Origin: Eutypa lata
Lineage: Eukaryota > Ascomycota > Sordariomycetes > Xylariales > Diatrypaceae
DNA length: 64,000 nt
Direction of reading: 5' to 3'
NCBI GenBank assembly: GCA_022661535.1
Contig: JAKULF010000010.1
Span: forward strand, 2,170,001-2,234,000
In this document: in pieces, positions 21,994 to 32,813 of the stretch
Numbering within the stretch: position 1 is the stretch's first letter
Layout: every line of letters begins with the position of its first letter
Made by a program: the position numbers and the translations under genes
Notes under the pieces: generated by a model
What the model saw: only the letters and a program-made list of their open reading frames with translations
Told to the model about the DNA's origin: nothing
The model's database searches: none

Positions 21994-24407
21994 ATGTCAT
22001 TTAGTGTTCAAGATCGAAGCATTTCCGACAGAACACATGAAGTTAAAAGGAGAATCTTCGATTTACTGCAGGGCCTGGAAGCTATAAGCCAGGACGATCA
22101 ACATTTGGTGGCCCTCGAAGATATACTGTATAGGTTCAAACTTTGGGCAGGTAACTTAGGAGCCCTACATCACCCGGAAAAGAAGATATCACTTGACAAC
22201 CGATTATTGAATGCCCCGCAAATTGCAGTCCAAATATGGAAACACCTTGACGACCTTAACGAGACAATCAATGAATGTGAGATCCCCTATACAATCATCT
22301 TTCAACCCTTATTAACGCCTTGGTATAGTGACTCTTCTAAAGCTGGGAGCCGGCGTTGAACATCTGACTTCTAGTGATGAGGGATCCAACGATGATGAGG
22401 ATTTTGGCTTAGGCGTTGACATCAATGAACAATCGGTAGACAGCGTGCAGGTACTTCTAAATGTTATTTCGAAATCTGTTGGCTTTCTCTTTCGAATAGG
22501 TATATTTGTCAGGAACTCAGGTCAAGTTGATCGCTTTCAGCGTGCGTTGAAGAAATCAGAGCCAATCCCGGCATGGGTCGAGTAAGTAATATCCAGCCCC
22601 CTTACGCTTCTTTAATTCTCAAGATCTTGGCTGGATTCCCTAAAAGAGAGAAAAAACTCTTCGACTAACTTCAAACCATTTAGTATTAACCACGTAAAGG
22701 ACAAACACCCTAAACTTGCTCAAGACACCAAAAAATGGCTTGCAACGAGACTGGGAGCGGCTAACGCTAAGAGAAGGCAATACATCAAGTATAGTCAGGA
22801 ACACAGAGGACGACTTGATTTCACCGATACCGATAGGACAGGTGAGTGAGCAGATATGTTTGCAATTATTCTCTTAATGGAGTGGAACTGCATAGTTACT
22901 ATGTACTGGATTTACTGACGGTCAATCGATATTCACGAGGAATGTTAGACGGGGCAACTGAAGTACTCTCGAGCAGAGCAACTTCTCTGCCTTACCGTGT
23001 CGGAGAATCCAAAGAATTGAGCGATACAGATCAAGTTGGAGATGACGCCGTATCATTGGTGACGGCATCAACTACTTCCAATTTTGAGGACATCCTCAGG
23101 CTACCAAGTTTGGTGGATTTGTCACCAAATGACCAACCGTTCAAATGCCCCATATGCTGTACCCTTCAGTCATTCCAACACGAAAAGGCATGGGAGTAAG
23201 TATTGTTTCAACCGTTCTTGATAATAGCACTTCTTCTAACCATTTTGAAGGGCCCACGCGTTCCGAGACCTCCAAGCATATGTTTGCATGATAGGTGATT
23301 CAAAATGTCAGGACCTATTCTTTGGCGACCGTACTTCATGGTTCGACCATGAACTATTACATCACAGATCACATTTCACCTGCATGTTATGTAACCAAGA
23401 CGAGTTTGATTCACGACAATCTGCTGAATCTCATATCAGCTCCATCCATGGAAGTTTTCTAAACGCTACGCAACTAGCATTACTAATCGATTCGGGAAAG
23501 AAGATACCTAATCATTTCAAAGCTAAGGATTATCCATTTTGTGATAGCTGGGCCACGGCGCAGGAGGTTCAATTAAAACCCAAGGGGAAAGGTATATGCG
23601 ACGTTGGTAATATAGTGGTTACGGCGACCCGATTCAAAAGGCACGTAGCAACACATCTGGAGCAGCTCGCTATTTTCGTTCTGCCAAAACCAGACCAAGA
23701 AAGTGAGAATGACGAGTTTGGAAATGACGAGGGAAATGTCTATGACACCTCGCCTTTGTCAAAGTCCCTATATCCAGGTCCGGTGGAAGCTACCTCTGTG
23801 GATTCTCATGAATATATCTGGTCACCAGACTCTCGAGACGATAACGTAGGAGTCTCATACAGAAACCCGCCTCTGGATCCGGATGAGGTGGAAATAGAAT
23901 CGGAGCGGTCAACTGGAGACCTGTTTATCATGAAGCACCATAAAGATAACCCTTTGAAGCGGCCAGACGACATGTTCACTACGCTAGCATTACCTCTTCA
24001 GGATGTAGCGAATACAGCAGAACAAGCGGTTACTGGCGGTGACATTGACGTGATGTCACCTGCATATCAACCTCATTTGGGGCCACATAATAGCCTACAA
24101 CCACTTCAGAAAGGCCGATTGGTTAAATGTCCTCAATGCCCCCAAGTATTCACGACAAATCGCGACTTACGCATACATGAGATAGGTCACGATGCACATC
24201 CACGTACAGACTTTCCCTGCAAGTACTGCGGGCAACGTTTCACAAGAAATGATAATCTCAAGGTATATTTCTATAATTTTACATTTCCTTGGAAGTTCGA
24301 CTTGTGGGCGATTTATATCGATGAACGAAGTCCTCTCCTTCCACTATATCGCACGGTTTCCAGCTAACGGGTTACAGCGTCATCAAGACAGGGGCTGTCA
24401 CAATTGA
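21994..24407 (+). CDS. Fungal C2H2 zinc-finger protein with N-terminal helical domain
   Basis: Six exons: 21994-22276, 22329-22581, 22684-22841, 22940-23195, 23251-24262, 24378-24407, giving 663 aa. The N-terminus (HEVKRRIFDLLQGLEAIS, RFKLWAGNLGAL, DINHVKDKHPKL, WLATRLGAANAKRRQYIKY) matches the helical domain heading many Pezizomycotina zinc-finger and NACHT-type proteins. The centre has a Cys/His region (CPICCTLQSF, CMLCNQDEFDSRQSAESH) and TRFKRHVATHLEQLAIFVLP, a hallmark of this family. The end has two C2H2 fingers: CPQCPQVFTTNRDLRIHEIG and CKYCGQRFTRNDNLKRHQDR. The second finger is completed only by the 30-nt last exon. ATG 21994 is used because earlier in-frame codons are non-ATG. Complete, unlike its divergent DUF7580 neighbour. 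Nuclear DNA binding inferred. Confidence 0.85.
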
Positions 24408-25192
24408 GTATATACACTGTATAGCCAGTAATGCTATAACGGCGTTTTCTTTTGTTTTTTTTCTTTCTGTTTTCTAGCGTGATAGGGGGTATTGTGGGAA
24501 AAGACAAAGTCTCTGGCATAAGGATTAGGAGAACGGCTATAGGAATGGGAAAGTAACAGAAGTAGATAGAGTCACTAGAAATAAGCAACCGAAGAGACGG
24601 TAATACGTACTCTACACCACGGGATGCCCAGATGTCGGGAGAAAACACTAGTCCATATCGTGAGGCTACAGACCTGGAAATTGAAGTTAGATGCATTTTT
24701 TTGAGCTGACGAAATGATAAATACTAACAGGATTAATAAGAAATTAGGGAAATAAGTCAGCCAGTGACTACTTCGTAAGATAATTGAAATGTCAATAAAT
24801 AAAACGTACTTTCACCCAAGGTAGGAGTTTCTAGAAGTTCCGGTCCGGTTTCTCTCAGGACCGTTGTAATCTCTAGCAAGCCCGATTCTCCCACCAGCCT
24901 AGACGAGGCTCGACATGACACCACTAAGTATTGAACAATTAACGATATACCACCAGTTTATGACATGAGGGAATAGGGCCGTTATCAACCTTCGAAATTA
25001 ATTGGTTAAGGTATGGCCTTTTTATATACACGCACATACACACACACAAACATACACACCGAAGAAACGTATGAACGACCCTGTCAGGTTGATATCATCT
25101 CGGGGGGGATAGCATGGGTAGCTTATATGAAGGTGAAATGGTTGCTACCTGAGGGTCGTTATGTAATGGGTTGGCAGAAATCTCGGCATAGA
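24408..25192. other. Intergenic region between convergent genes
   Basis: No gene recognised. Holds a CA-rich simple-sequence stretch at about 25026-25060. Confidence 0.5.
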
Positions 25193-26224
25193 TCATAAGT
25201 ATTCGTAACCCTCTGCTCCATCACTGCGCTGACGCCTCCATTTACCGTCCACCTTCTCCCAACCATCGCCCTCCCGGAAGAAATCCCCTTCCTCTCCTTC
25301 CATATCAAGCCAATACGACGGCCGTATACTCCCGTTGCATTTCATCCTGTTCCAGAAGGCGATCTTCCGAGTTTCTCGGTCCCTATCTACGCGCGCTTTC
25401 TCAGCCTGTTCCCATGCTTTCTGGTCCTGCGCGGTTGCGACCTCAGGGAACGTCTCTACGACCGGGTGTTCGTGTTTCCATGTCCTACCAGGAAGTGGGT
25501 CCCACTCCGGAGTCCAGAGCTCCCTCTCTATCCATGATTGCTTGACTGTCTCGTAGGCCTTGGAGTAGATATTTGCACTGCGATTCCAGAGCGCTTCGTC
25601 TCCCTCTGGAAGTGCGGCTAGGAGACGCTCCGCTTCCTTATTTACCTGCCACAGGAACATGTTGATGGGACGCGAAGCCTCCCGGTTACAATCCGCCGTA
25701 GACCGCTGCTGTTCTGGTGATTGTGGCTTTGCCGTGGGCTCTGATTCTTCTACCCGGGAAGTGGCCTCCTCAGCCGCATTGGAACGAGGTTTTTTGCGTG
25801 ATGGTTCTCCGCTAGGTGTATAGCCTCCTCGACCTCGACCCCGACCCCGACCCCGGACCTGGGATTGTTGGTGTTTCCATTTAGACGAGGGCCATAATTC
25901 GCCCCTAAAGTCCTCATCCCATGACTGATTCCATATACCCTGTTGAATCCATTGGTCCCTAACGGCCTGCTGAGCCTTTTTCATGAACTCATCACCGTAG
26001 TCTCGTCGCCACCAGGAATAGTCTTCTTTACCTAGGGCGATTGTCTCTGGGTCTAAACGCCATTGACGCGGCGCTTCTTCCTCAACAAGGTCTTCAAATT
26101 GCTCGCTCGGGATTGAACGGTGAAGTAAGTCTTTCACTTTTGCTTTTCGGCGTTCCTCTGCTGATTTAGGATTATTAGAGGCGGGCCCAGGCGAAGACTC
26201 CGGAGATATTCTAGGATACCGCAT
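25193..26224 (-). CDS. Hypothetical protein with two Trp-rich repeats and an RG-rich linker
   Basis: Intronless, 343 aa, not recognised. Two related segments are visible: residues about 69-119 (SWWRRDYGDEF, QWIQQGIWNQSWD, SSKWKH) and about 187-257 (VNKEAERLL, SWIERELWTPEWDPLPGRTW, KHEHP). Both follow a pattern of aromatic-rich helix, then W-I-x2-x-x-W-x3-WD-x2-x-G-x2-W-KH. They are separated by RGRGRGRGRGG (about 124-134) and an acidic, Ser/Glu-rich linker. The C-terminus carries a third Trp-containing piece (RPSYWLDMEGEEGDFFREGD). RG repeats often bind RNA. Codon use is even and the frame intact. Nuclear or RNA-related role is a guess. Confidence 0.7.
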   Translation of the reverse strand: MRYPRISPESSPGPASNNPKSAEERRKAKVKDLLHRSIPSEQFEDLVEEEAPRQWRLDPETIALGKEDYSWWRRDYGDEFMKKAQQAVRDQWIQQGIWNQSWDEDFRGELWPSSKWKHQQSQVRGRGRGRGRGGYTPSGEPSRKKPRSNAAEEATSRVEESEPTAKPQSPEQQRSTADCNREASRPINMFLWQVNKEAERLLAALPEGDEALWNRSANIYSKAYETVKQSWIERELWTPEWDPLPGRTWKHEHPVVETFPEVATAQDQKAWEQAEKARVDRDRETRKIAFWNRMKCNGSIRPSYWLDMEGEEGDFFREGDGWEKVDGKWRRQRSDGAEGYEYL

Positions 26225-26765
26225 GGTAATTGAAGGGTATTGCTAGTCCTACGAGTGTCATGTAAATGTGTATGTAGCGCAAGCCTCAATACTCTGGACT
26301 TGACCCAAGCTCTTTAACGTGATGTTGCTCCTTATGGCGTCATGATTTGATGGATAACGTAGGTCATTATAGTGAATATGGGAGAAATTATTCTTTGTGT
26401 TTATCCATCATTTGGCGTCAAGTTGCCTCCCCATACCTTTCCTATTCCGGTCATATCTAAGTTTAAGCAGCACAAGGCTTTTCTTGGTCCGTTAATATGA
26501 GGGTTTTAATCCCAGGGTTTGTTATACATCAAGGATCGATATTCACACTAGCTTTTGCTGTTTCCGCTCGAGTGCATTATATTCAACCTACTAATTCATC
26601 CTTTGAAAAGATAAAGAGCAGGAGCAATATTTCTCAACAGTAATAATGACAGCAACGTCAAAGAATTAGATTTTTTCACGCCATTTTATTGAGAACTCGT
26701 CATGGTGACAAGCGTCCCCCTTCTCCAATTGTCAAATTTGCCGATATCGTATTACCTACGCCAAC
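26225..26765. promoter_or_regulatory. Shared upstream region of a divergent pair
   Basis: About 540 bp between the starts of the RG/Trp-repeat gene (minus) and the kinase gene (plus). No specific element recognised. Confidence 0.4.
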
Positions 26766-28647
26766 ATGACGACTAACTCTAACCCTCTACAAGACCCGTT
26801 ATTTTATCTCGTTGTTCAGAATCGAATAACACACATGGTGTCGGGCCAAAGACAGAATGCACATTTGGCTACAAAATTACCCACTAAATTCATTAGAAAT
26901 AGTGATGATTTCCCCTTTGGTACCAATTGTCTCAAAGTCTGTCGCCCTCGTCCCAATAAGCCCCGCCTACTTGCGACTCTGGGCCCGAATCCTGGAAATG
27001 ATATATACATTAGACAGAATGCGGACTGCCAATTCGAAATTTCTGATGGTGGTTTTGTAATGCTCCATGACAGATCACCACATCCCGTTGTTAGTTTCGA
27101 GGTCAATAACCCCGAAGAGACTATACCGTTCAAAGAGTCTGGGCCTCGACGAGTCGTGATAATGCCGGGCTATAATGAGATACTTCACTTTGGAGAAGGT
27201 ACAAAGTATCATATTAAATTTCAATTTGTATGGAATGGGACTCGTGCAGATTACTTCCAGTTTGCTAGAGAAACGGTCGGGTTGCCGATGGTATGTGAGG
27301 TATCAGAAGACCCAGAGATGGTGGAGGCCATAGTCGGAGGTCCACCATCGGTACCTGCGACCCCTGAAGACCACAGTCCAACGCCATCAATTCCTCGGAG
27401 ACGTTCATCTTTTGGACTTGATCTTTCTACAGATCTATAAGACGATCCACCCCCCGTGGAGTCTCCTGTGTCCCCTATGCAAGGCTTATTCGGACCATTA
27501 TTTACAGCTCTGGATATAGAGATGGGTGAATATATCTTAGACCCACCTGAAGCACTCAACCACACAGACTTTCGATATGTTATAACAAAAAGACTTGGAA
27601 GTGGCACATTCGGCACAGTAGGAGAAGTTGTTGACATGGATAGCGGCAGGCTTTTAGCTGTGAAGAACCTCAAGGCGCCATCAAACTTACTGAATCTTGG
27701 GGAACTGATATCATATGAAAGAAATCGATGGCAAGCATTGCATCGAGAAGTTGCAGTCCTTTCCAGGACAAGACATGTGAGGACTCGTTCTATATCATCC
27801 ACTACCTACTCCTTGAAATATGGCTTACACATAATAGCCAGCCATTGTAAACTACGTTGGGTCACGTGGGTGGGAGGGTACCAGCGTGCGTATTTTCTTC
27901 GGTCTTAAGAAAGGTACCTTACTGGATCTAATAAGGGGGTTTCCTCGGAAAGAACCAGAATACCCGCTTAAGATTGCCAAGAAGGCCCTGCATCATATGC
28001 TGTTAGCCCTCACCTTTTTAGAATCTCACGGTATTGTTCATCGCGATATCAAACCAGCAAACATACTTTTCGACCACGTCACGCTACAAGAGAAGGGTAA
28101 AACTTTATGTGATCCGCAGTACATGTTTGTGCTTGCCGACTTTGGACTATGCAATCCGAATCCAGACCCAAGAAGTGGTGGAGGCACACACGGTTTCTGT
28201 GCCCCTGAACTCAAGCGTGGTGAAATTCAGACTCCAAAGGTTGATATATGGTCGCTCTATATTACAATATTGTATACAATGGACTTCAAGCAATTTCGGA
28301 CAACCTTTCACCATATAGATCAGTTTTTCTACCAAGAACAAGTAGATCAGGAGGTACGCCGCGTTATAGAGGATTTACCACCGATAGATATTAGAGAGAT
28401 GGGCATACGGGACCCTCGGTATCGTGCTTCTGCGATTCAAATGCTTAGCAAGCTCGGATGGCCGCATCCGCCCGTACCAGATATACCAAAGCTCGTTACT
28501 TGGGAAGAATGGGAAGCCCTAAGGGAGCCAGGAGGGGAAGCGGCAGAAAGCCTAAGGGACGTGAAACGGAAAGGAGATTCGCTTGACGAGCCCAAGCCTA
28601 AACGCCTAGACGCGGAATTGCATGAGAGTGGCAACATAGTGAAATGA
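26766..28647 (+). CDS. FHA-like domain protein kinase, interrupted by an in-frame TAA
   Basis: Two exons, 26766-27776 and 27838-28647 (GTGAGG donor, AATAG acceptor), 606 codons. Residues about 55-155 resemble a forkhead-associated fold (RLLATLGPNPGNDIYI, then CQFEISDGGFVMLHDRS). Codon 225 (27438-27440) is TAA, in the disordered linker between domains; the same frame then runs on for the rest of the protein. The Ser/Thr kinase domain starts near residue 265: LGSGTFGTVGEV, LLAVKNLK (ATP Lys), HREV (helix C Glu), HGIVHRDIKPANILF, LADFGLCN, FCAPELKRG. All catalytic residues are present. The tail is basic with a KPKR signal. The first ATG after the stop is 37 bp on (27477), too close for a separate gene. 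Substrate unknown. Confidence 0.75.
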
Positions 28648-29645
28648 TTCCAGGAGAATAATATGCAGACAAGAAATGATAATACCTTCCATTCGGTAGA
28701 TTCCCGGGATCTTTATGGCTAAGCTTTTGTTATTCAAGATGAGTATTTTATTATCATACTCTTAGACACGGCTATCGTAGACCGAGTAAGATTTCTATCG
28801 TAGTAGCTAATAAGTATTTAATTAGATTGGTTAGTTAAGTATATATATTCCCTACATATCCTGAGATATACCAAGGCCAGGAGCAACAGTCTCATCACTT
28901 TTATATGCATATATGAGATGACGTGATGGTGAAACTTTCCCTCCCAATCCCGTCAGCCCTTACACTATTCGAAATTTCGATGCTTCTGAACAGGGGTGTC
29001 TTTGACAGGTTTGAGGAACCTCCGCAAGGATGTCAAGGTCGGAGCCAGTACCCGAACTCATATTCAGGCGGCCCGTCAAAAGAGCATACCCTATTTCGGC
29101 ATACCGTAGTCATAACTACCCAGTGCTCTTTTCTTAGCCGAAAGCGGATGCCTAAATGGAGGGGACCTTACAAGAAGCGGTAACCATGCTCGGGATCTGT
29201 CGTGGGATTTGGACACAGTATGCATGGTACTTTTCTAGTGTCGGTGATAAGCGTGGAAGGCGAGCATGTGTTAATTAAGCATGGACGAAGGAAGCTAGTG
29301 CACAGAAGTTCGCTGCAGGATGGACCCAGCCCCAGCCAATGGCGCGGTAGGCTGTAGTGTCACCAAAGGACTGCGAGGAAAGGGTACCAACACCATGTGG
29401 CTAGGCACGCCAATGTATGGTACTTTTGCTGGACCAATCAGAGTGTAGATTGCAAGCGAACATGGTCGGGCTACAAGGCTAAATTGCTCCTATATGGATA
29501 ACTCCCCTAGTCAATAGACCCGATTCCCGCTTAGGGTTTCTCGTCTATATCTAAGAAAGCGCCTGTGCTTTCCACAGAGACTTCAGGCAGCTGAGGGAAC
29601 GACCAACAGGCACATGCCATCGAACACGAACGTCCATCTCTCACA
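28648..29645. other. Intergenic region, no gene recognised
   Basis: AT-rich 3' flank of the kinase gene, then about 700 bp without a recognisable coding stretch. Confidence 0.5.
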
Positions 29646-30034
29646 ATGGCGGCCACGGTCAGCCAGTACGGATGGGCTACAGCGGCGGACTGGGAGAAGC
29701 ATCGGGGGACGATCACGGACCTCTACTACCACCAGAACAAGAAGCTGAGGGAGGTGAAGGCGGTGATGGAGCAGGAACACCATTTCTTCGCAACGTGAGG
29801 CTCCCCTCTCTCAATACCAACTACCAAAACATTAATCTTATCAGAGCGCCCGACGTCTAACGGCTATGAAAAACTACCAGCGATAAGATGTACAAGACGC
29901 ACTTCACGAAATGGGAGGTAAAGAAATACACGACCAGATCGCCTCGGGGAGAGAGCGAGACTTCAGAAAAAGAGCAACAGAAACAGCAACCACAGAAGCA
30001 AGAAGCCGAGCCGTCTGATGGATCCCGGGATTAG
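29646..30034 (+). CDS. Small Clr5-domain protein
   Basis: Two exons, 29646-29794 and 29881-30034, 100 aa. The intron (GTGAGG...CTACCAG) was placed so that the domain is continuous: YGWATAADWEKHRGTITDLY, then EVKAVMEQEHHFFATDKMYK and THFTKWEVKKY. This is the Clr5 domain (W-x3-K/R-x2-I-x2-LY ... W-x-x-KKY), found at the start of many fungal proteins and probably DNA-binding; the name comes from S. pombe Clr5. The tail is Glu/Gln/Lys-rich. The annotated end is TAG 30032-30034, but the frame stays open for 29 more codons to TAG 30122-30124, so a longer ancestral form is possible. Confidence 0.7.
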
Positions 30035-31661
30035 ACTATCGAGTCAGCATATTCGTCCTCGGGAGACTGCGAGCATGACGAATCCCTCCAGCTTCTTTTC
30101 ACGACATACCAATATACCACATAGGTATCTCCATCAAGGAGGCTGAAATATATCCACAATATCTTCGAATACCTCATATAAGTTTCAATGGACACCCCAG
30201 TCAAGCTTTCGAGCTCTATGCTTTTTGGCTTGGTGGTTGGTAGAATTCAGTTGGTGGCGCACATTAGCAGGAAACTATCTACTTCCCCCCTATGAGATAA
30301 AAAGTCAGTCCCTTTGTGTACATGGCAAGGGTTCATATTCATTATCCATATTACTATGAAGGGTTGGGAGATCTAGTGAAGATGGTCCGAAGTGGAACGT
30401 AGGATGAGAGGGACGACACACCCTTACAATGTATGAGACCTCGTTAGCATAATACCATTTCGTACGTTCAACGTTTAAGGTGAGTAGTAGCCCTTTCTGT
30501 ATCGCTCCCAATGCCTAGCTATCATCTATATGCGTTCCCAACAAGCGCTTAGAATTAGCTTGTTTACGCTTCTACGGGATGGTACTGGCATGACGATATC
30601 ATAACTGTGGTTCTTATGGTTGCTTCCACATGATGCCTTCTAAATGTTGCGGGCTGTTTATTATCTGGTGCGATAATTCCTACTGCGGTTATCCTTTAAC
30701 ACTATATTTAAAATAGTACAGCATGAACTCCAAGGCCGGTTTAGAAACCCCTTATGGAACGTCAGCTTATCCAAGTATTAAGACCTTTGAATTGCACACT
30801 TCAGCCCTCTCGGACGAATTGTGCTATGCAAATGCACGTATTTAGAGATGTCTGTAGTATCATGGCATGTAGGTTTCATCCTGGAAGATAATGAGCGTCA
30901 CTTGATAGAAAGTAGAAAATTATGGGGAAAATTGACATTATCCATCCAATTGCTAAGATACCAATGCTCACATTCCATGTCGACTAGATGATATTTTACC
31001 ATCGACATGGCCCAGCTGAAGTCTAGTTGCTATAAAATCACCCCCCTGGTACCTGAACATCACAAAAAGCAAACGATCTGCGTATAATCATAAGCTGACG
31101 CTGGCTATGTCCGAACTATGCATGAAAGATCACCATGTGATGGCTGCCGTCTGAGGTAGCTAGCCCCCCTGTACGATTGTAGCAGGGATCCAATAAGTAG
31201 GTGGAGTATCATTCACCTCTTGTCCGTATGTATCGGCTACACTCGTTAGGGGTGAAAAGTAAAGATTAATATATGTATTAGATGGTGAATCTACGTCTCA
31301 CCCCTTATATTTTTAGCAGTAGTGGGTCTGCCCTTTCCGAGGGCGGAAAGGGAATGAATCTTACAATGTTCTTACAATATTAGTTATAAAATCTACAAGT
31401 GTCGTGCCAATAAAGGTTTGCTTATGTTTCTTGAACCAGCCCCACTGTTAAGAATCCATCAGATGAGGTGTAGAAGTGTCACCAAACGCAAATGAGGCAT
31501 TGTACCAACATTCGGTTCGCTACCTATAAAGCATGTATTGACTTATCGTAATCTCTTTTGAAGAGTCTACCACAAAGGGATTTCAAGACTTGGTCTCTTG
31601 CTTTGAATTCTCCTGGGTTTGTGTTGATATATACAGATTTCTGCCCACCGGCTTGCTCCCT
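30035..31661. other. Long intergenic region, no gene recognised
   Basis: Short open frames only, none with domain likeness. Apart from the 29-codon open extension after the Clr5 stop, nothing is supported. Confidence 0.5.
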
Positions 31662-32473
31662 CTACTTCCTCGTAGCAGCAAACGGCTCCCAAGCGGTGAC
31701 CTTGGCCTTGACACTAAACAAGCATGTCAGCAGCTAATCATACCGTGTCTCAGATGAAACCACCTACGTGTTGTATGGCTTGTACGCCCCTCTAGTCATA
31801 GTATAGTTGGGGATGGTCTTGGCATCTTTGTCCTCCCACGCCCGTCTCTGATACCTGATCAGAGGATCTTCGGTAGGCGGCTTGTCGACGGCATACGACA
31901 TCCATGCGTGCCAGCCAGGTTCGATTTGGGCCCTACACGGCGAATCAGTGACTAACTCATCCCCAGAGTCCGCTGTAGTTGATATGGTCCGAAACGTACG
32001 CGTCATAATCGTGCACCTTGTAGTCCACCCATCGTGTCCGCACTGCTATGTGTCAGTTCCGGAAAGTAGGAATATCTCAATCCAGTAGCTACGGGGAGGG
32101 AATACGCACGTGGTAACTCTTCGTTATTCTCGAAGTACTTGTTACCAAATCGATCGACGCCGATTAGCGTACCGGCCTTTGTGTCGCCTACACGCATAAC
32201 ATCAGTTGCTCGTCCGTCGCAGTCGCTTCGGTTCCCAAGTCCTTATTGGTTCGCACCTATGTACTGTTCGAGACATAGAAGGGATTAGCTAGTGATCGAT
32301 CGGTCGAAATCGCGCTCATGGTGTAACTGCTAAACGTACCAGTAGTTGGTGGAAGTAATCCTACGTAGGCAATTTGTTAGCACTAGCACAGGACGTTATG
32401 GGTATTTCTGTTCTTCAGGTACCTTAATTCCGACCTTCCGCAGATTGCTGAGAGTTCTCGTGATGGTGGACAT
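31662..32473 (-). CDS. NADH:ubiquinone oxidoreductase NDUFA12/B17.2-type subunit
   Basis: Seven exons on the minus strand: 32473-32423, 32360-32340, 32263-32257, 32187-32110, 32042-32000, 31932-31768, 31713-31662, giving 138 aa, the usual fungal length. Family signatures run in order: MSTITRTLSNLRKVGIK, DYFHQLLYIGDTKAGTLIG, VDRFGNKYFENNEELP, LRTRWVDYK, QIEPGWHAWMSYAVDKPPTE, TRGAYKPYNTVKAKVTAWEP. NDUFA12 is an accessory subunit on the matrix arm of mitochondrial complex I, near the Q module; NDUFAF2 is its assembly paralogue, but length and the PGWHAW...AYKPYNT blocks favour NDUFA12. Exon 3 is only 7 nt (TACATAG) and supplies Y-I-G. Divergent from the PGS1 gene. Confidence 0.92.
32257..32263 (-). 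other. 7-nt micro-exon of the complex I gene
   Basis: TACATAG lies between an acceptor (GAACAG) and a donor (GTGCGA). Joining CTG, TACATAG and GCGACACAAAG gives L-Y-I-G-D-T-K, the conserved family sequence; no other visible splice keeps both frame and motif. Confidence 0.8.
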
Positions 32474-32813
32474 GATGGGCGAAACTCGACGGGTTTGTTA
32501 CTCCCTCAACTTCAACAGTTGAAGTCGCAGCTGGGCAATGTCCAATTGAGGTTGAGCAATTGAGAATCAGCCATGCTAAGCTTGAGCCACCTGTGGCGTA
32601 AATAGTCGGTTATTTATCGGCTTTAAACCACAGCTACGTAACTACTAGCCTCTAGTTATTCATGTGAAGTTATCCGTCAGCTGGCAATCAAGTATCTGCG
32701 CAGCTGCCAGTACAAGCTTGAACATGAAGCCGCTTTGCGATAACTAAAAGCTAAAAGCTCTTATCGAGGGTCTTACACCTTCGACTACCTACCCGTTTTG
32801 CGATGAGTAACGT
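32474..32813. promoter_or_regulatory. Bidirectional promoter of two mitochondrial genes
   Basis: 340 bp separate the start codons of the NDUFA12-type and PGS1 genes. It contains a 17-bp perfect palindrome and two direct copies of CAATTGAG (32543-32550, 32557-32564). Co-expression of respiratory-chain and cardiolipin-synthesis genes would be logical; this is inferred from layout only. Confidence 0.55.
32509..32525. promoter_or_regulatory. Perfect palindrome in the shared promoter
   Basis: ACTTCAAC-A-GTTGAAGT: 8-bp arms around one base, 36 bp upstream of the complex I start codon. It could be a dimeric transcription-factor site; the factor is unknown. Confidence 0.45.

Noticed and set aside
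1541..28647. Reassigned nuclear code with TAA and TAG read as Gln
   Set aside because: Many intact genes end at TAG or TAA exactly where family members end (complex I subunit, PGS1, aldehyde dehydrogenase, permease, GPI protein), so these codons are true stops.
29795..29830. Earlier acceptor for the Clr5 intron (TATCAG near 29844)
   Set aside because: It leads to a stop after a few codons and breaks the domain; the CTACCAG acceptor at 29880 completes it.
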